In this document: positions 37,300 through 46,169 of the stretch, one piece after another | Numbering within the stretch: position 1 is the first letter of the stretch | How the letters are laid out: each line of letters starts with the position of its first letter | Assembly (NCBI GenBank): GCA_937889595.1 | Contig: CALAOR010000032.1 | Coordinates: 1-64,000 of the forward strand | From: an uncultured bacterium | GTDB lineage: Bacteria > Oederibacteriota > PGYV01 > Palsa-1178 | DNA: 64,000 nucleotides | Direction of reading: 5' to 3' | Program-made: the position numbers and the translations under genes | The notes under the pieces: model-generated | The model's input: only the letters and a program-made list of their open reading frames with translations | The model's database searches: none | What the model was told of the DNA's origin: nothing

Positions 37300-37435
37300 A
37301 TCATGATCAATATAGCGCAGGGATCATAGACCTGAAAATCGCATTGGAGTATGGTTTGCATAAGCTACACTAATAACAAAGGCGTGTAACTTATGCGTAG
37401 ATTATCGGTATAGATAAAATCACCCACCCGGCATC

Positions 37436-37464
37436 TTGCAAATCCAAGTTTATTGTATTATAAT
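37436..37464 (+). promoter_or_regulatory. Promoter of the deleted LacI gene
   Basis: TTGCAA and TATAAT, 17-base spacer, -10 ending six bases before ATG 37471: the same layout as the promoter of regulator 1. It may now drive the intact regulator 2 gene downstream. Confidence 0.65.
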
Positions 37465-37470
37465 ATTACC

Positions 37471-37542
37471 ATGAAACTTTAATCCGTCAAAATGTTTGAT
37501 GAAATTTTATATCCCGGGCTGATGATCATAAAGGCAACTTAA
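37471..37542 (+). pseudogene. Fossil of a LacI-family gene (start and end only)
   Basis: The first codons ATGAAACTT match the start of the two neighbouring regulators. After about 20 bases the sequence becomes DEILYPGLMIIKAT and a stop, matching their last residues (DEIFYPELVIRKTT). About 940 bases of the gene body are gone. The promoter is intact. Confidence 0.75.
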
Positions 37543-37612
37543 AGCCGCAGGATGCACTGCCGGAGGATTCCCGCGCAAAATGGATCCTGCCGGGTAAAAA
37601 AAAGGAGACGGC

Positions 37613-38623
37613 ATGAAACTGACCACCATAAAGGATATAGCAAAAAAACTCGGTATAAGCCATACCACGGTGTCGAGGTCGATCAACAACGCACCGTATA
37701 TAAGCAAGAAAACGAAGGCGCGCGTGCTTAAACTCGCCGAAAAAATGAATTATATTCCGAACCTTGCCGCGAGGGGCCTTGCGCGCGGCAAGTCAAACAC
37801 CATAGCCGTAGTGACCTTTTCATATTTCGGTGTTTTTCCCACGGAGATAATGCGCGGAATAGAACCTGAAATAATAAAAACGAAATACGACATAATTTAT
37901 TACACGACCAACCGGTATACTTACATCGGGACCGCGGGCAAGGAAGCCTATATTTTTGAAAAGATACTGAATGAAAAAAAAGCAGATGCCCTCATAGTGC
38001 TGTCGGGCAAGCTTTACGGGGGAAAAGGTATTATAGACAGGTTCAAAAAAGCCGGTGTTCACCTGGTATTCATCGAAGGCAAGGATACATGGGGCCATCG
38101 CGTGCATTATGACAATAATTACGCATCTGTACTGGCTGTTAACCACCTCATTGAAAGGAAAAGGAAGAAAATAGGGATGCTGACCGGCAATACAGAGGAT
38201 GTGCAGAGTTACAAGGAAAGAAAGGCGGGTTTTATAAAGGCGATGCGCGGACACGGCAGGGAAGGCGCGGAAGGGAATATTTTTGAATACCACGAAGACA
38301 CGCCAGAAATGCATAAAAATGCCCTTAACTTTTTTTTAAGGAACAAGATAGACGCCTTATATGTGGCGTCCGGCGAGGAACACGCGATGAGGATCATCAT
38401 GGAAGCGCAGAAGCTTGGAATAAAAATACCAGGCGACCTGTCCATAATAGGGCAGGACGATACATTTCTTGCGCAGGCCACAGGCATGACCGTTATAAGG
38501 CAGCCGATCGCGGAGATGGGCAGGAAAGCAATAGAGCTCGCGGTCCGGGCAATAGAAGAAAAAGGATTGGCAATGCAGGATGAAATTTTTTATCCGGAGC
38601 TTGTCATAAGAAAAACAACTTAA
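37613..38623 (+). CDS. LacI-family transcription regulator 2
   Basis: A 336-residue regulator with HTH TIKDIAKKLGISHTTVSRSI (5-24), hinge YIPNLAARGLARGKS and a periplasmic-binding-protein-like effector domain with IIGQDDTFLAQA. It is a close paralogue of regulator 1 (27569-28582): the same recognition helix except for one residue, and the same tail. It lies between the two GH30 genes, whose promoters carry CACGTG-centred palindromes, so it probably binds those sites. AAAGGAG lies 6 bases before the ATG, unlike regulator 1, which is leaderless. Confidence 0.93.
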   Translation: MKLTTIKDIAKKLGISHTTVSRSINNAPYISKKTKARVLKLAEKMNYIPNLAARGLARGKSNTIAVVTFSYFGVFPTEIMRGIEPEIIKTKYDIIYYTTNRYTYIGTAGKEAYIFEKILNEKKADALIVLSGKLYGGKGIIDRFKKAGVHLVFIEGKDTWGHRVHYDNNYASVLAVNHLIERKRKKIGMLTGNTEDVQSYKERKAGFIKAMRGHGREGAEGNIFEYHEDTPEMHKNALNFFLRNKIDALYVASGEEHAMRIIMEAQKLGIKIPGDLSIIGQDDTFLAQATGMTVIRQPIAEMGRKAIELAVRAIEEKGLAMQDEIFYPELVIRKTT

Positions 38624-38721
38624 ACGTGTAAGTTCACAGTGCTAAAAATATAAAAAATACATTATTCCATAAACAACCATATAAACAAGGCAATAAATCG
38701 TACAAAAAATCATATATTAAT

Positions 38722-38775
38722 TTGACTTTTACGCACACGTGTGTTATAAATGTACAAAAGAACACGTGTGCGTAA
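38722..38775 (+). promoter_or_regulatory. Promoter with two LacI-type operators (GH30 gene 2)
   Basis: TTGACT and TATAAA, 17-base spacer. Operator 1, CGCACACGTGTGTT (38732-38745), overlaps the spacer and -10. Operator 2, AACACGTGTGCG (38761-38772), lies inverted just past the start point; centres are 27 bases apart. Confidence 0.85.
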
Positions 38776-38821
38776 AAAATAAGGTTGAAAAAATATAAAA
38801 AAAGAAAAAAGAGGTGTTCAA

Positions 38822-41722
38822 ATGAGGAAATGGTTAACCGGTTTACTTGTTCTTCTCACGGCTCTGGCTTCACAGGTTTTTGCAGGAACTGCGACGATCA
38901 ACTCCGCCACAAAATACCAAACGATCTCAGGTTTCGGCGCAAGCAGCCAATGGGTCGAAAGCAAGATCACGTCCTCGCTCGCGACCACTTTCTGGGCGGA
39001 CGATTCCGTGAACGGTCATGCCGGGCTATCCATTATCCGCCTCGGTGTCGACGATTCCGGCAACAGCAACTGGGGTACTGCCTGTGGTTCGGCAACCCAG
39101 GCGCTGAAAATCAACCCAAACGTATTGGTCTTCGCCAGCCCGTGGAGCCCTCCGGCAAAGTGGAAGAACAACAACGCGACCACCGGCAACAATACCGGCA
39201 ACACCAACGGCAACCCTGGCAGCAACACCAACCAGCTCAGCACCTCGCACTACAGCGACTATGCAACTTATCTTACGAACTTCGTCAAAGCCTGCAAGAG
39301 CACTTATGGATTTAACCTTTACGCGTTATCGGTCCAGAACGAGCCTGATTACGATGTCACCTACGACTCCTGCCTCTGGTCCGCTTCGGCCTTTGACAGC
39401 TTCATCGGCACATACCTGGGCCCGACCCTCGCGACCGCTGGCTTCAATAATATAATTATGATGCCCGAGTCGTTCGCGTGCAACATGAGCCTTGCCGCGA
39501 CCACCATGGGCGACGCGAACGCCGCGAAATACGTGAGGGCTGTAGGTCAGCACCTGTACGGCGGCGGGCCAAACCCGATGCCGGCCAGTTATTCCACAAC
39601 TGCCGGCCATACAGTCGAGATGTGGGAGACCGAGACCTCGGAGAAAACCAGCGGCGGCGCCATAGACAGCGGCATCTACTATGCCAACCAGCTTCATAAA
39701 TGCATCGTGGACAATAATTATAACGCTTATTGCTACTGGTGGCTGGTCAACATGAACTCCGATGATGAGGGTCTGTGCGACAGCAGCGGCAACCCGACAA
39801 AGAGGCTCTATACCATAGGTAACTACAGCAAGTTTGTCAAGCCGGGCTACGTGCGCATAGGCGCCACAGAGGCGCCGACGTCAGGCTTAAGCTGCTCGGC
39901 ATACCAGGATCCGAAAACAGGCAAGTTCGCGATAGTCGTAATAAACCAGAATTCGTCGGCCACAAGCCAGCAGTTTAGTCTTAGCGGGATTTCTGCGACG
40001 TCGGTTACGCCCTGGATCACGGACGCGAGCAACAATCTCGTGCAGCAGTCTGCTGTGGCCGTTTCCGGCGGCAGTTTTACCGTTTCGCTGCCTGCGCAGA
40101 GCGTAATGTCCTTCGTAGGCACTTCAGGAGCTGTCACAACGCCGGTTACGACAAATACTTTCACAAAGACGAACACGCCCGTGGCACCGACAAATACTTT
40201 CACAAAGACGAACACACCCGTGGCACCGACAAATACTTTCACAAAAACGAACACGCCCGTAGCGCCGACAAATACTTTCACAAAAACGAACACGCCCGTG
40301 GCGCCGACAAATACTTTCACAAAGACAAACACGCCTGTGGCGCCGACAAATACTTCCACAAAGACGAACACGCCCGTGGCGCCGACAGCGACAATCACGC
40401 AAACAAGTACGCCGATAACACCAACGACAGTGCCTACAAGCATTCCTACTATAGTGCCAACAATAGTCCCGACAGTTGTTCCGACGGATGTTCCGCCAAC
40501 AATAGTCCCGACAGTTATTCCGACAGTTGTGCCGCCAACAATAGTCCCGACAGTTGTTCCGACGGATGTTCCGCCAACAATAGTCCCGACAGTTATTCCG
40601 ACAGTTGTGCCGCCAACAATAGTCCCGACAGTTGTCCCCACAGATGTGCCGCCAACAATAATCCCGACGGTCGTTCCCACAGATGTGCCGCCAACTGTAA
40701 TTCCGACAGCAATTCCCACAAATGTGCCACCAACTGTAATTCCGACAGCAATTCCCACAAATGTGCCGCCAACTGCAATTCCTACAGCAATTCCCACAAA
40801 TGTGCCGCCAACTGCAATTCCAACAAACAGTCCCACCGTGGTTTTGCCTACAGCGACTTATACATTTACACCGGGAACGGGGATATCTTCAATTGTGATA
40901 AAATTAAGGGAAGGCGATACCAACAACAGTACAAGCAGCCCGCATCCCCAGATACAGGTAATAAACCGCGGAACTGCCGCTTTAAACCTGAACAATGTAG
41001 AAGTAAGATACTGGTTCAACTGCGATTGTACGGGCCAGGCTGTACAGGTATATGTAGACTGGGCGGGAAAAATGCCCCAGGGCCAGACCGTAGGCTCCAA
41101 TGTCCAGGCTTCGGTTGTGCAGGCAAACAGGGGGGGCCAGACCGGTTATTTGAGCTTTAAATTTACGGGCAATATAACATTGCAGCCCAATGAATATGTC
41201 GAGATACAGGCGAGGTTCAATAAATCAGACTGGTCAAACATGACGCAGTCCAATGACTGGAGTTTCTCTAATTCACAGAGCTGGACCGAGTCCATGAAAG
41301 TCACAGGTTATTCCGGCGGGACGCTCGTATGGGGGCAGGAACCTCCTACTTCGCAAACTTTGGTTATGGTTGCGAATGTCATAACATATCCAAATCCCGC
41401 GACATCGGCGAGCGGCGCGACACTCAAGTACACTATCGTGCCTAACAGCAGCGTAAGCGCAGCCGGTACAGATAAGAACATATATGTACCGGACCCTTCC
41501 ACTGTAGTTTATCTGAGGATTTTCACCACCTCGGGCAGGCTGATATGGCAGCAAACTCTTGAAGGGGTTTATTATGTCTCGACAGGCGAGCATTCCGTGA
41601 AATGGAACGGAAGGACAGCCGGAGGGTATGAACTTGCCGCCGGGTCCTATACATTACAGGTCGAATTAAAGGAAAAGAACGGGTCCAGCAAAGGCTTTTT
41701 CACTGTCATAATGTCCAGATAA
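38822..41722 (+). CDS. GH30 endo-xylanase-like enzyme 2, with CBM3
   Basis: A 966-residue secreted enzyme, paralogue of the enzyme at 34315. Signal peptide to about 22; GH30 domain with FASPWSPPAKWK, Glu174 (SVQNEPDY) and Glu271 (WETE). A linker of about 240 residues has two repeat types, TNTFTKTNTPVAP and VPT/VPP-based. Then a family 3 cellulose-binding module (about 690-840: IQVINRGTAALNLNNVEVRY, then SDWSNMTQSNDWSF) and the C-terminal module (VITYPNPATSA). The CBM3 would hold the xylanase on cellulose in plant cell walls. Its own operator pair lies upstream and a terminator downstream. Confidence 0.92.
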   Translation: MRKWLTGLLVLLTALASQVFAGTATINSATKYQTISGFGASSQWVESKITSSLATTFWADDSVNGHAGLSIIRLGVDDSGNSNWGTACGSATQALKINPNVLVFASPWSPPAKWKNNNATTGNNTGNTNGNPGSNTNQLSTSHYSDYATYLTNFVKACKSTYGFNLYALSVQNEPDYDVTYDSCLWSASAFDSFIGTYLGPTLATAGFNNIIMMPESFACNMSLAATTMGDANAAKYVRAVGQHLYGGGPNPMPASYSTTAGHTVEMWETETSEKTSGGAIDSGIYYANQLHKCIVDNNYNAYCYWWLVNMNSDDEGLCDSSGNPTKRLYTIGNYSKFVKPGYVRIGATEAPTSGLSCSAYQDPKTGKFAIVVINQNSSATSQQFSLSGISATSVTPWITDASNNLVQQSAVAVSGGSFTVSLPAQSVMSFVGTSGAVTTPVTTNTFTKTNTPVAPTNTFTKTNTPVAPTNTFTKTNTPVAPTNTFTKTNTPVAPTNTFTKTNTPVAPTNTSTKTNTPVAPTATITQTSTPITPTTVPTSIPTIVPTIVPTVVPTDVPPTIVPTVIPTVVPPTIVPTVVPTDVPPTIVPTVIPTVVPPTIVPTVVPTDVPPTIIPTVVPTDVPPTVIPTAIPTNVPPTVIPTAIPTNVPPTAIPTAIPTNVPPTAIPTNSPTVVLPTATYTFTPGTGISSIVIKLREGDTNNSTSSPHPQIQVINRGTAALNLNNVEVRYWFNCDCTGQAVQVYVDWAGKMPQGQTVGSNVQASVVQANRGGQTGYLSFKFTGNITLQPNEYVEIQARFNKSDWSNMTQSNDWSFSNSQSWTESMKVTGYSGGTLVWGQEPPTSQTLVMVANVITYPNPATSASGATLKYTIVPNSSVSAAGTDKNIYVPDPSTVVYLRIFTTSGRLIWQQTLEGVYYVSTGEHSVKWNGRTAGGYELAAGSYTLQVELKEKNGSSKGFFTVIMSR
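40149..40395 (+). repeat. 39-bp tandem repeat, about six copies
   Basis: A 13-codon unit (ACAAATACTTTCACAAAGAC...) repeated about six times in the linker of GH30 enzyme 2, with mostly silent differences. Confidence 0.9.
40455..40850 (+). repeat. Val-Pro-Thr/Pro tandem repeats
   Basis: Units such as CCAACAATAGTCCCGACAGT alternate in long near-identical blocks (period about 48 and multiples), coding VPPTIVPT-type linker. Copies grade from identical to altered toward the CBM3. Confidence 0.8.
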
Positions 41723-41752
41723 ATTTATTATATAAAGAATTACCGGAACGGT

Positions 41753-41790
41753 AAAAAAACACCATGGGTGCGAGCCCATGGTGTTTTTTG
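41753..41790 (+). terminator. Terminator after GH30 enzyme 2
   Basis: ACACCATGGG and CCCATGGTGT form a ten-base-pair stem followed by TTTTTT, 37 bases after the stop codon. Confidence 0.92.
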
Positions 41791-41891
41791 TTTCTGCAGG
41801 TGCCCGGAGTTCCCGGGCTTGAGTTTGTTTTGCGGACGGCGTATTTCGCCGTCCCTGATCAAAAACCGGGAAAGCCCGGTATAATTATTCC

Positions 41892-41920
41892 TTGCCAACG
41901 GCCAAGGCTCCCATTATAAT
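41892..41920 (+). promoter_or_regulatory. Promoter of LacI regulator 3
   Basis: TTGCCA and TATAAT with 17-base spacing, 38 bases before the ATG at 41958. Confidence 0.7.
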
Positions 41921-41957
41921 GCTTGTAAAAGGATTTAAAAACTTTTACGGAGATTGC

Positions 41958-42986
41958 ATGAAACAACTTACAATAAAAGACATAGCCGAAAGAGCCGGGG
42001 TGACAAAAGCGACCGTGTCTATGGTCATAAATGATTATAAAAGGATACCCCAGGCGACAAAGGACAGGATCCGGAAAATAATGGAAGAGCTGGATTTCCA
42101 CCCGAATGAATCCGCGCGTGTTCTCGCAAAAGGCAGGACAGAGGCAATAGCGTTCATAGCCACAAGGTACGCGGCGCCTTTTATCTCAAACGTGCTTGAC
42201 TCGCTGGAACAGAGGGCTTTTTACGCCAACAGGTACGTGCAGGGGGTAGTCCCTTACTCGACAAGGAACGAGCAGGAGGTCAAGGAACTTTTTCTTAAAA
42301 AGATCCTGACCGGCAAAAAAGCGGACGCTGTAATAATGCTCACCGTAAAGCCGTCCGAAGAAACAGCCGCGCATTACAAAAAAGCCGGGATACCGCTCGT
42401 TTTGATCGAGAACAGGATGAAAGACGCGCACTCTATCATAATAGACAATTTTTATGGCGCGGAAAAAGCGGCTGCGCATTTCATTAAAACAGGCAGAAAA
42501 AATGCGGGATTGATAGTGGGGGAAGCGATACAGCCGCCGAGCAGGGATATTAATATGCCCGCGATCGACCGCAGGGCAGGGTTCATTTCCGGGCTGAAAA
42601 AACACGGGCTTGAACTTCCGGAAAAAAACATAGAGGTCATTCATGCGTATAATTACGAGGATGGGAAAAGAAGCCTGGATAATTTCCTGAAAAAGGGCGC
42701 GGGCCTTGACGCTGTTTTTTGCGCCGCCGGCGATATGGTCGCGATGGGGCTTTTGGAGCGGGCAAATGAACTCGGCATAAGGATACCTGACGATCTCGCG
42801 GTAATAGGCTTTGATGATGTACTCGCAGCGCGGCATTTGAACCCGCCGCTCACTACCGTGAGGCAGCCGCTCGATGAGATCGGGATAATGGCTTTTGACA
42901 TGGCGATAGATGCAATAGACGGGAAATTAAAGACATTTAAACACATAAAGATCGAACCCGATCTTATCATACGAAAGTCCGCCTGA
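41958..42986 (+). CDS. LacI-family transcription regulator 3
   Basis: A 342-residue regulator. HTH TIKDIAERAGVTKATVSMVI with a recognition helix unlike regulators 1 and 2 (TKATVSMV rather than SH.TVSRS), so it should bind a different operator. Effector domain with VIGFDDVLAARHLNPPLTTV, typical of sugar-responsive LacI proteins. ACGGAGA precedes the ATG. Its stop overlaps the next start (TGATG), so it is translationally coupled to a release-factor-like gene, an unexpected partner. Confidence 0.92.
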   Translation: MKQLTIKDIAERAGVTKATVSMVINDYKRIPQATKDRIRKIMEELDFHPNESARVLAKGRTEAIAFIATRYAAPFISNVLDSLEQRAFYANRYVQGVVPYSTRNEQEVKELFLKKILTGKKADAVIMLTVKPSEETAAHYKKAGIPLVLIENRMKDAHSIIIDNFYGAEKAAAHFIKTGRKNAGLIVGEAIQPPSRDINMPAIDRRAGFISGLKKHGLELPEKNIEVIHAYNYEDGKRSLDNFLKKGAGLDAVFCAAGDMVAMGLLERANELGIRIPDDLAVIGFDDVLAARHLNPPLTTVRQPLDEIGIMAFDMAIDAIDGKLKTFKHIKIEPDLIIRKSA

Positions 42987-43396
42987 TGGATTCCGGCCAT
43001 TCTTTAACGCGTCTTGAAGCTGTTAATCTGCGGCTTGCCAGATTAGGGGTACGTGAGACGGACCTGTCAGAGCAGTTCATCCATTCCGGCGGCAAAGGCG
43101 GACAGAATGTAAATAAGGTTTCGAGCGCGGTTAGATTGAGATATGGCACGGAGGACGTCAAGTGCATGGAAGAGCGCTCCCAGCTGCTCAACCGCGTGCG
43201 CGCGCGGGAAATACTGGCTGACAGGCTCGAAAAGAAGCGCGAGAATGTGCAGCTTTCCGAACGCTCTGAGGCGCTGAAAATACGCAAACAAAAAGCAGGC
43301 AGGCCGCGTTCCATAAAGCGGCAGATACTTATGGACAAGCGTAAAAACAGCCAGATGAAAAAAAACCGTTCCTATAGGCCGGACTCGGATTTCTGA
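42986..43396 (+). CDS. RF-1 domain protein (ArfB-like)
   Basis: A 136-residue protein with the class I release-factor catalytic loop: HSGGKGGQNVNKVSSAVRL, GGQ at 38-40. It lacks codon-recognition domains and has a basic tail (KKRKNSQMKKNR type), as in ArfB/YaeJ, which frees ribosomes stalled without a stop codon. The position of the GGQ near the N-terminus agrees. The tail is shorter and less regular than in ArfB, so a related small RF-like family is possible. ATG overlaps the LacI stop by one base. Confidence 0.85.
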   Translation: MDSGHSLTRLEAVNLRLARLGVRETDLSEQFIHSGGKGGQNVNKVSSAVRLRYGTEDVKCMEERSQLLNRVRAREILADRLEKKRENVQLSERSEALKIRKQKAGRPRSIKRQILMDKRKNSQMKKNRSYRPDSDF

Positions 43397-43471
43397 TAAA
43401 ATCCGGGATAAGCATGCGCAATTCACCATTGTTCTTTGTTTTACAAATATCTGATTTAAAAAGGAGATGTT

Positions 43472-43849
43472 ATGGGTTCTGTTATGTTCAGCGTGGTTGT
43501 TTTGGGCGTATTTTTTCTGGCACAGATCTTTGCGGGGAGCCGGCTTGGGCATGCAGGGAAGCCTTATAAAGCCGCGGGAATGGCCGGCCATATTATCCTG
43601 TCTTTGTTTATAGTCGTTCTATTAAGCGCTTCGGTCTATAAACTTCACGGGATTACCGCGGGAAAATTGTATTCCATGCTATCATTGCATGTCACAGGTG
43701 TGTTATTGCTGATAAACATCATATCCGGGATAATATTGACCGTCGTCAAGAAGGACAACCCGGCACTGGTATTAACGCATAAAGTTACGTCATTACTTAT
43801 GGCTGTTTCGGTCATAGCCTGTATTATATTCCTGGCCGTAAAGATCTGA
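43472..43849 (+). CDS. Four-helix membrane protein
   Basis: A 125-residue protein with four hydrophobic helices (about 3-20, 38-58, 66-88, 104-123). His residues near membrane positions (AGHIILSL, LHVTGVLL, THKVTSLL) would suit haem b binding, as in small cytochrome b561-like proteins, but this is only an inference. AAAGGAGATG precedes the start. No family named. Confidence 0.6.
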   Translation: MGSVMFSVVVLGVFFLAQIFAGSRLGHAGKPYKAAGMAGHIILSLFIVVLLSASVYKLHGITAGKLYSMLSLHVTGVLLLINIISGIILTVVKKDNPALVLTHKVTSLLMAVSVIACIIFLAVKI

Positions 43850-43923
43850 TAATTATGCGGATTTGTTTTATGTGATTTTGAACCGGATTTTACCGCGCTT
43901 ATATCGCCAGGCAGGCTGCATTG

Positions 43924-45096
43924 TCAGGCGGACGGGAAATTCTGAAGCATCAGGGCCTTAAATACCCTAACCCCTTCTTCAAGTTCATCTATGCCTATGG
44001 ATTCTTTTGCAGTATGAGCCAGCGTACCGTCGCCGGGACCGATCACTACGCAGGGCAGTCCGGCCCGGCTTAAGGTACCCGCGTCCGTGGCAAACTGCGC
44101 GCCTATTGGGACGGCGTCCAAGCCGGTTTTTTTAACCGCGTCCAGCGTCCAGGTGATAAAGGGGGACTTAATGTCCTGCGCAAGCGGGTCATCTTTGAAT
44201 TCTGAGCGCGCGCAAACATCCAGGGCCGGATCGGCCCGGCTCAGGCGCAGAAGGACTTTTTCAACCTCGGGCAGGACGGATTCGACATCTTCGCCCGGCA
44301 TGACCCTGCGGTCCACACGTATGGTGCATTCATCAGGTATGGCGTTCACCTGCCGGCCGCCGTGTATCATATTTATAGAGCACTGCGCTTTGCCGCACAG
44401 GGAATCAACTGCGGTAAGGCGGTTTATATATTCTTTTTCCAGGGCATCCATGACAGTAGCCATATCTTTTATCGCCGACCTCCCTTTGGAAGGCTCCGAA
44501 GCGTGGGCCGCCCGGCCTTTTGTCGTAACGGCAAAGTGCGCTATGCCGGCATGGGCCACAACCGGCTTTAATGATGTGGGTTCAGCAACTATGACACCGG
44601 CGGGTTTAAACCAAAGCGAGTGCAGGTGGGTTTCGGCGAAGGCCGTTGCCCCGTTCCTGTGCTGTTCCTCGTCAATGGTGAACAGGAGCGCGATGTTGTT
44701 TGGGCCGCCGGACAATGTAATTTCCTTAAGGGCCCACAGGATGCCAGCAATGCAGCCCTTATCATCGCAGGCTCCCCGGCCAAGTATCCTGCCGTCTTTT
44801 TCCATTGCCCCGAAAGGGGCAAAGTCCATGCCATCGCTTGAAACAGTATCCATATGCGCGCAGAAAATAATCCAGGGAGCCGAACTATTAAATTCCTTTG
44901 AGACAAGCAGGTTGTTGCCGCATCCGGGAACATTTAATAACCGTGTTTCCAGGCCAAAGGATCCGGCGCAACCCTGTATATATACCGCAAGGTCATGCTC
45001 CGCGTCTTTGGCGCCTGTTATGAATTGGTTCACCGAAGGGATGCGGACAAGCGAAACAAGCAGATCTTTGACTGTTAAGGGCATTTTGAATTCCAT
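43924..45096 (-). CDS. M20-family metallopeptidase (ArgE/DapE-like)
   Basis: A 390-residue zinc hydrolase. Metal and catalytic motifs: CAHMDTV (79-85), GRGACDDKG, TIDEEQHRNG (catalytic Glu) and a dimerisation domain with the usual His-rich loop (AHASEPSKG). Likely acts on an N-acyl amino acid or dipeptide in the cytoplasm; the substrate cannot be told from sequence. The start at 45096 has GGGAGG upstream. It stands alone on the minus strand, convergent with the membrane protein gene. Confidence 0.88.
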   Translation of the reverse strand: MEFKMPLTVKDLLVSLVRIPSVNQFITGAKDAEHDLAVYIQGCAGSFGLETRLLNVPGCGNNLLVSKEFNSSAPWIIFCAHMDTVSSDGMDFAPFGAMEKDGRILGRGACDDKGCIAGILWALKEITLSGGPNNIALLFTIDEEQHRNGATAFAETHLHSLWFKPAGVIVAEPTSLKPVVAHAGIAHFAVTTKGRAAHASEPSKGRSAIKDMATVMDALEKEYINRLTAVDSLCGKAQCSINMIHGGRQVNAIPDECTIRVDRRVMPGEDVESVLPEVEKVLLRLSRADPALDVCARSEFKDDPLAQDIKSPFITWTLDAVKKTGLDAVPIGAQFATDAGTLSRAGLPCVVIGPGDGTLAHTAKESIGIDELEEGVRVFKALMLQNFPSA

Positions 45097-45319
45097 CAAC
45101 AAACCTCCCGGTTTTTATCAGCCATATTGAAGATCCATGGCCGCATCCTATTATACAGCCTGTTCCAATTTAGTCAACAAGGCCGCGGTTACCTAAAATC
45201 GCCGCTTTACATGTTGCCAGCCTGAAGTTTCAGTGGTAAAATTACTGTACGGTAAATAAAGGGTCCAGTTTATACAAGTTTTTCTCCAGGTCCATCAGTC
45301 TGTTTGGGAGCTGTCATTA

Positions 45320-46078
45320 GTGCAAAGTATTGGCTGGTTAAAAGGGTTTTTTGAGAGCGGGTTTTATGAAAAATACTGGGGCTGGAAATATACTGCGGAT
45401 GAAACCAGGCAGCTTGCGGAGGACGCACTCAAGCTTTTAGGGGCACAGAGCGGGCATATACTGGACTGGTGCGGCGGCTGGGGCAGGGTATCGATTTATT
45501 TCGCGCAAAAAGGGATGAAAGTCACCATCCTTGATTTTATGGTGGAATATTTAAAAAGGGCGGAAGAGATTTTTGACCAAAACAAGCTTGACGTGACGCT
45601 CGTACCCGCGGACTGCAGGGTAACACCTTCATGGATCCAGGCAGACTACGCCGCGTGCACATTCTGTTCGATCGGGTTCTATAACGACAGGGAGCAGGTC
45701 GACGCTTTTCGCAGCCTGTACGGCGCCCTTAAATACGGGGGGAAGTTCATAGTGGACTGCATGAACAGGGATTACATGGCAAGGCTTTTGAAACCCGTGG
45801 GCGAGGAAAAAAGGCGGGACGGTTACAGCTTCAGGCAGAATAATGATTTTGACAAGACTGACGGCATACTGCATTCGAGCATGGAAATAAGGGACGCAAA
45901 GGGCGCTTTGGAAGCCGAGCATGAGTTTCACCAGCGCATATACAGGCCTGAAGAGCTGCGGGCACTGCTTGTTTCATCCGGTTTCAGGGTGGATGAAATT
46001 TACGGGGATTACAGCGGCAACCCGGTGTCAGACGGCATTCCGCAGATAGTGGTTGTGGCAAGCAAGCCCGGACATTAG
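45320..46078 (+). CDS. Class I SAM-dependent methyltransferase
   Basis: A 252-residue protein with motif I ILDWCGGWGRVSIYFA, where DxGCGxGR is altered to DWCGGWGR, and motif II KVTILDFM. Later motifs: YAACTFCSIGFYND and GGKFIVDCMNRDYM. The substrate is unknown; proteins of this type often methylate small molecules. GTG start, with GGGAG about 12 bases upstream. No operon partners. Confidence 0.8.
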   Translation: MQSIGWLKGFFESGFYEKYWGWKYTADETRQLAEDALKLLGAQSGHILDWCGGWGRVSIYFAQKGMKVTILDFMVEYLKRAEEIFDQNKLDVTLVPADCRVTPSWIQADYAACTFCSIGFYNDREQVDAFRSLYGALKYGGKFIVDCMNRDYMARLLKPVGEEKRRDGYSFRQNNDFDKTDGILHSSMEIRDAKGALEAEHEFHQRIYRPEELRALLVSSGFRVDEIYGDYSGNPVSDGIPQIVVVASKPGH

Positions 46079-46169
46079 ATTTGGGAGTTAATTGTTGAAA
46101 AAAGATGGATATATATGGTAATGTGTTAAGCTACCGGACGGGAACTGAAAAAAATTATTGGAGGAAAAA

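Noticed and set aside
40149-40395. Regular 39-bp repeats considered as CRISPR
   Set aside because: There are no unique spacers; the units are directly adjacent and code for a protein linker.
39847-40836. 329-codon minus-strand frame
   Set aside because: Antisense of the repeat linker of GH30 enzyme 2; its FV/TV repeats are a by-product of ACN/CCN codons.
44087-45130. 347-codon plus-strand frame
   Set aside because: It is antisense to the M20 peptidase, whose metal-binding motifs are clear on the minus strand.
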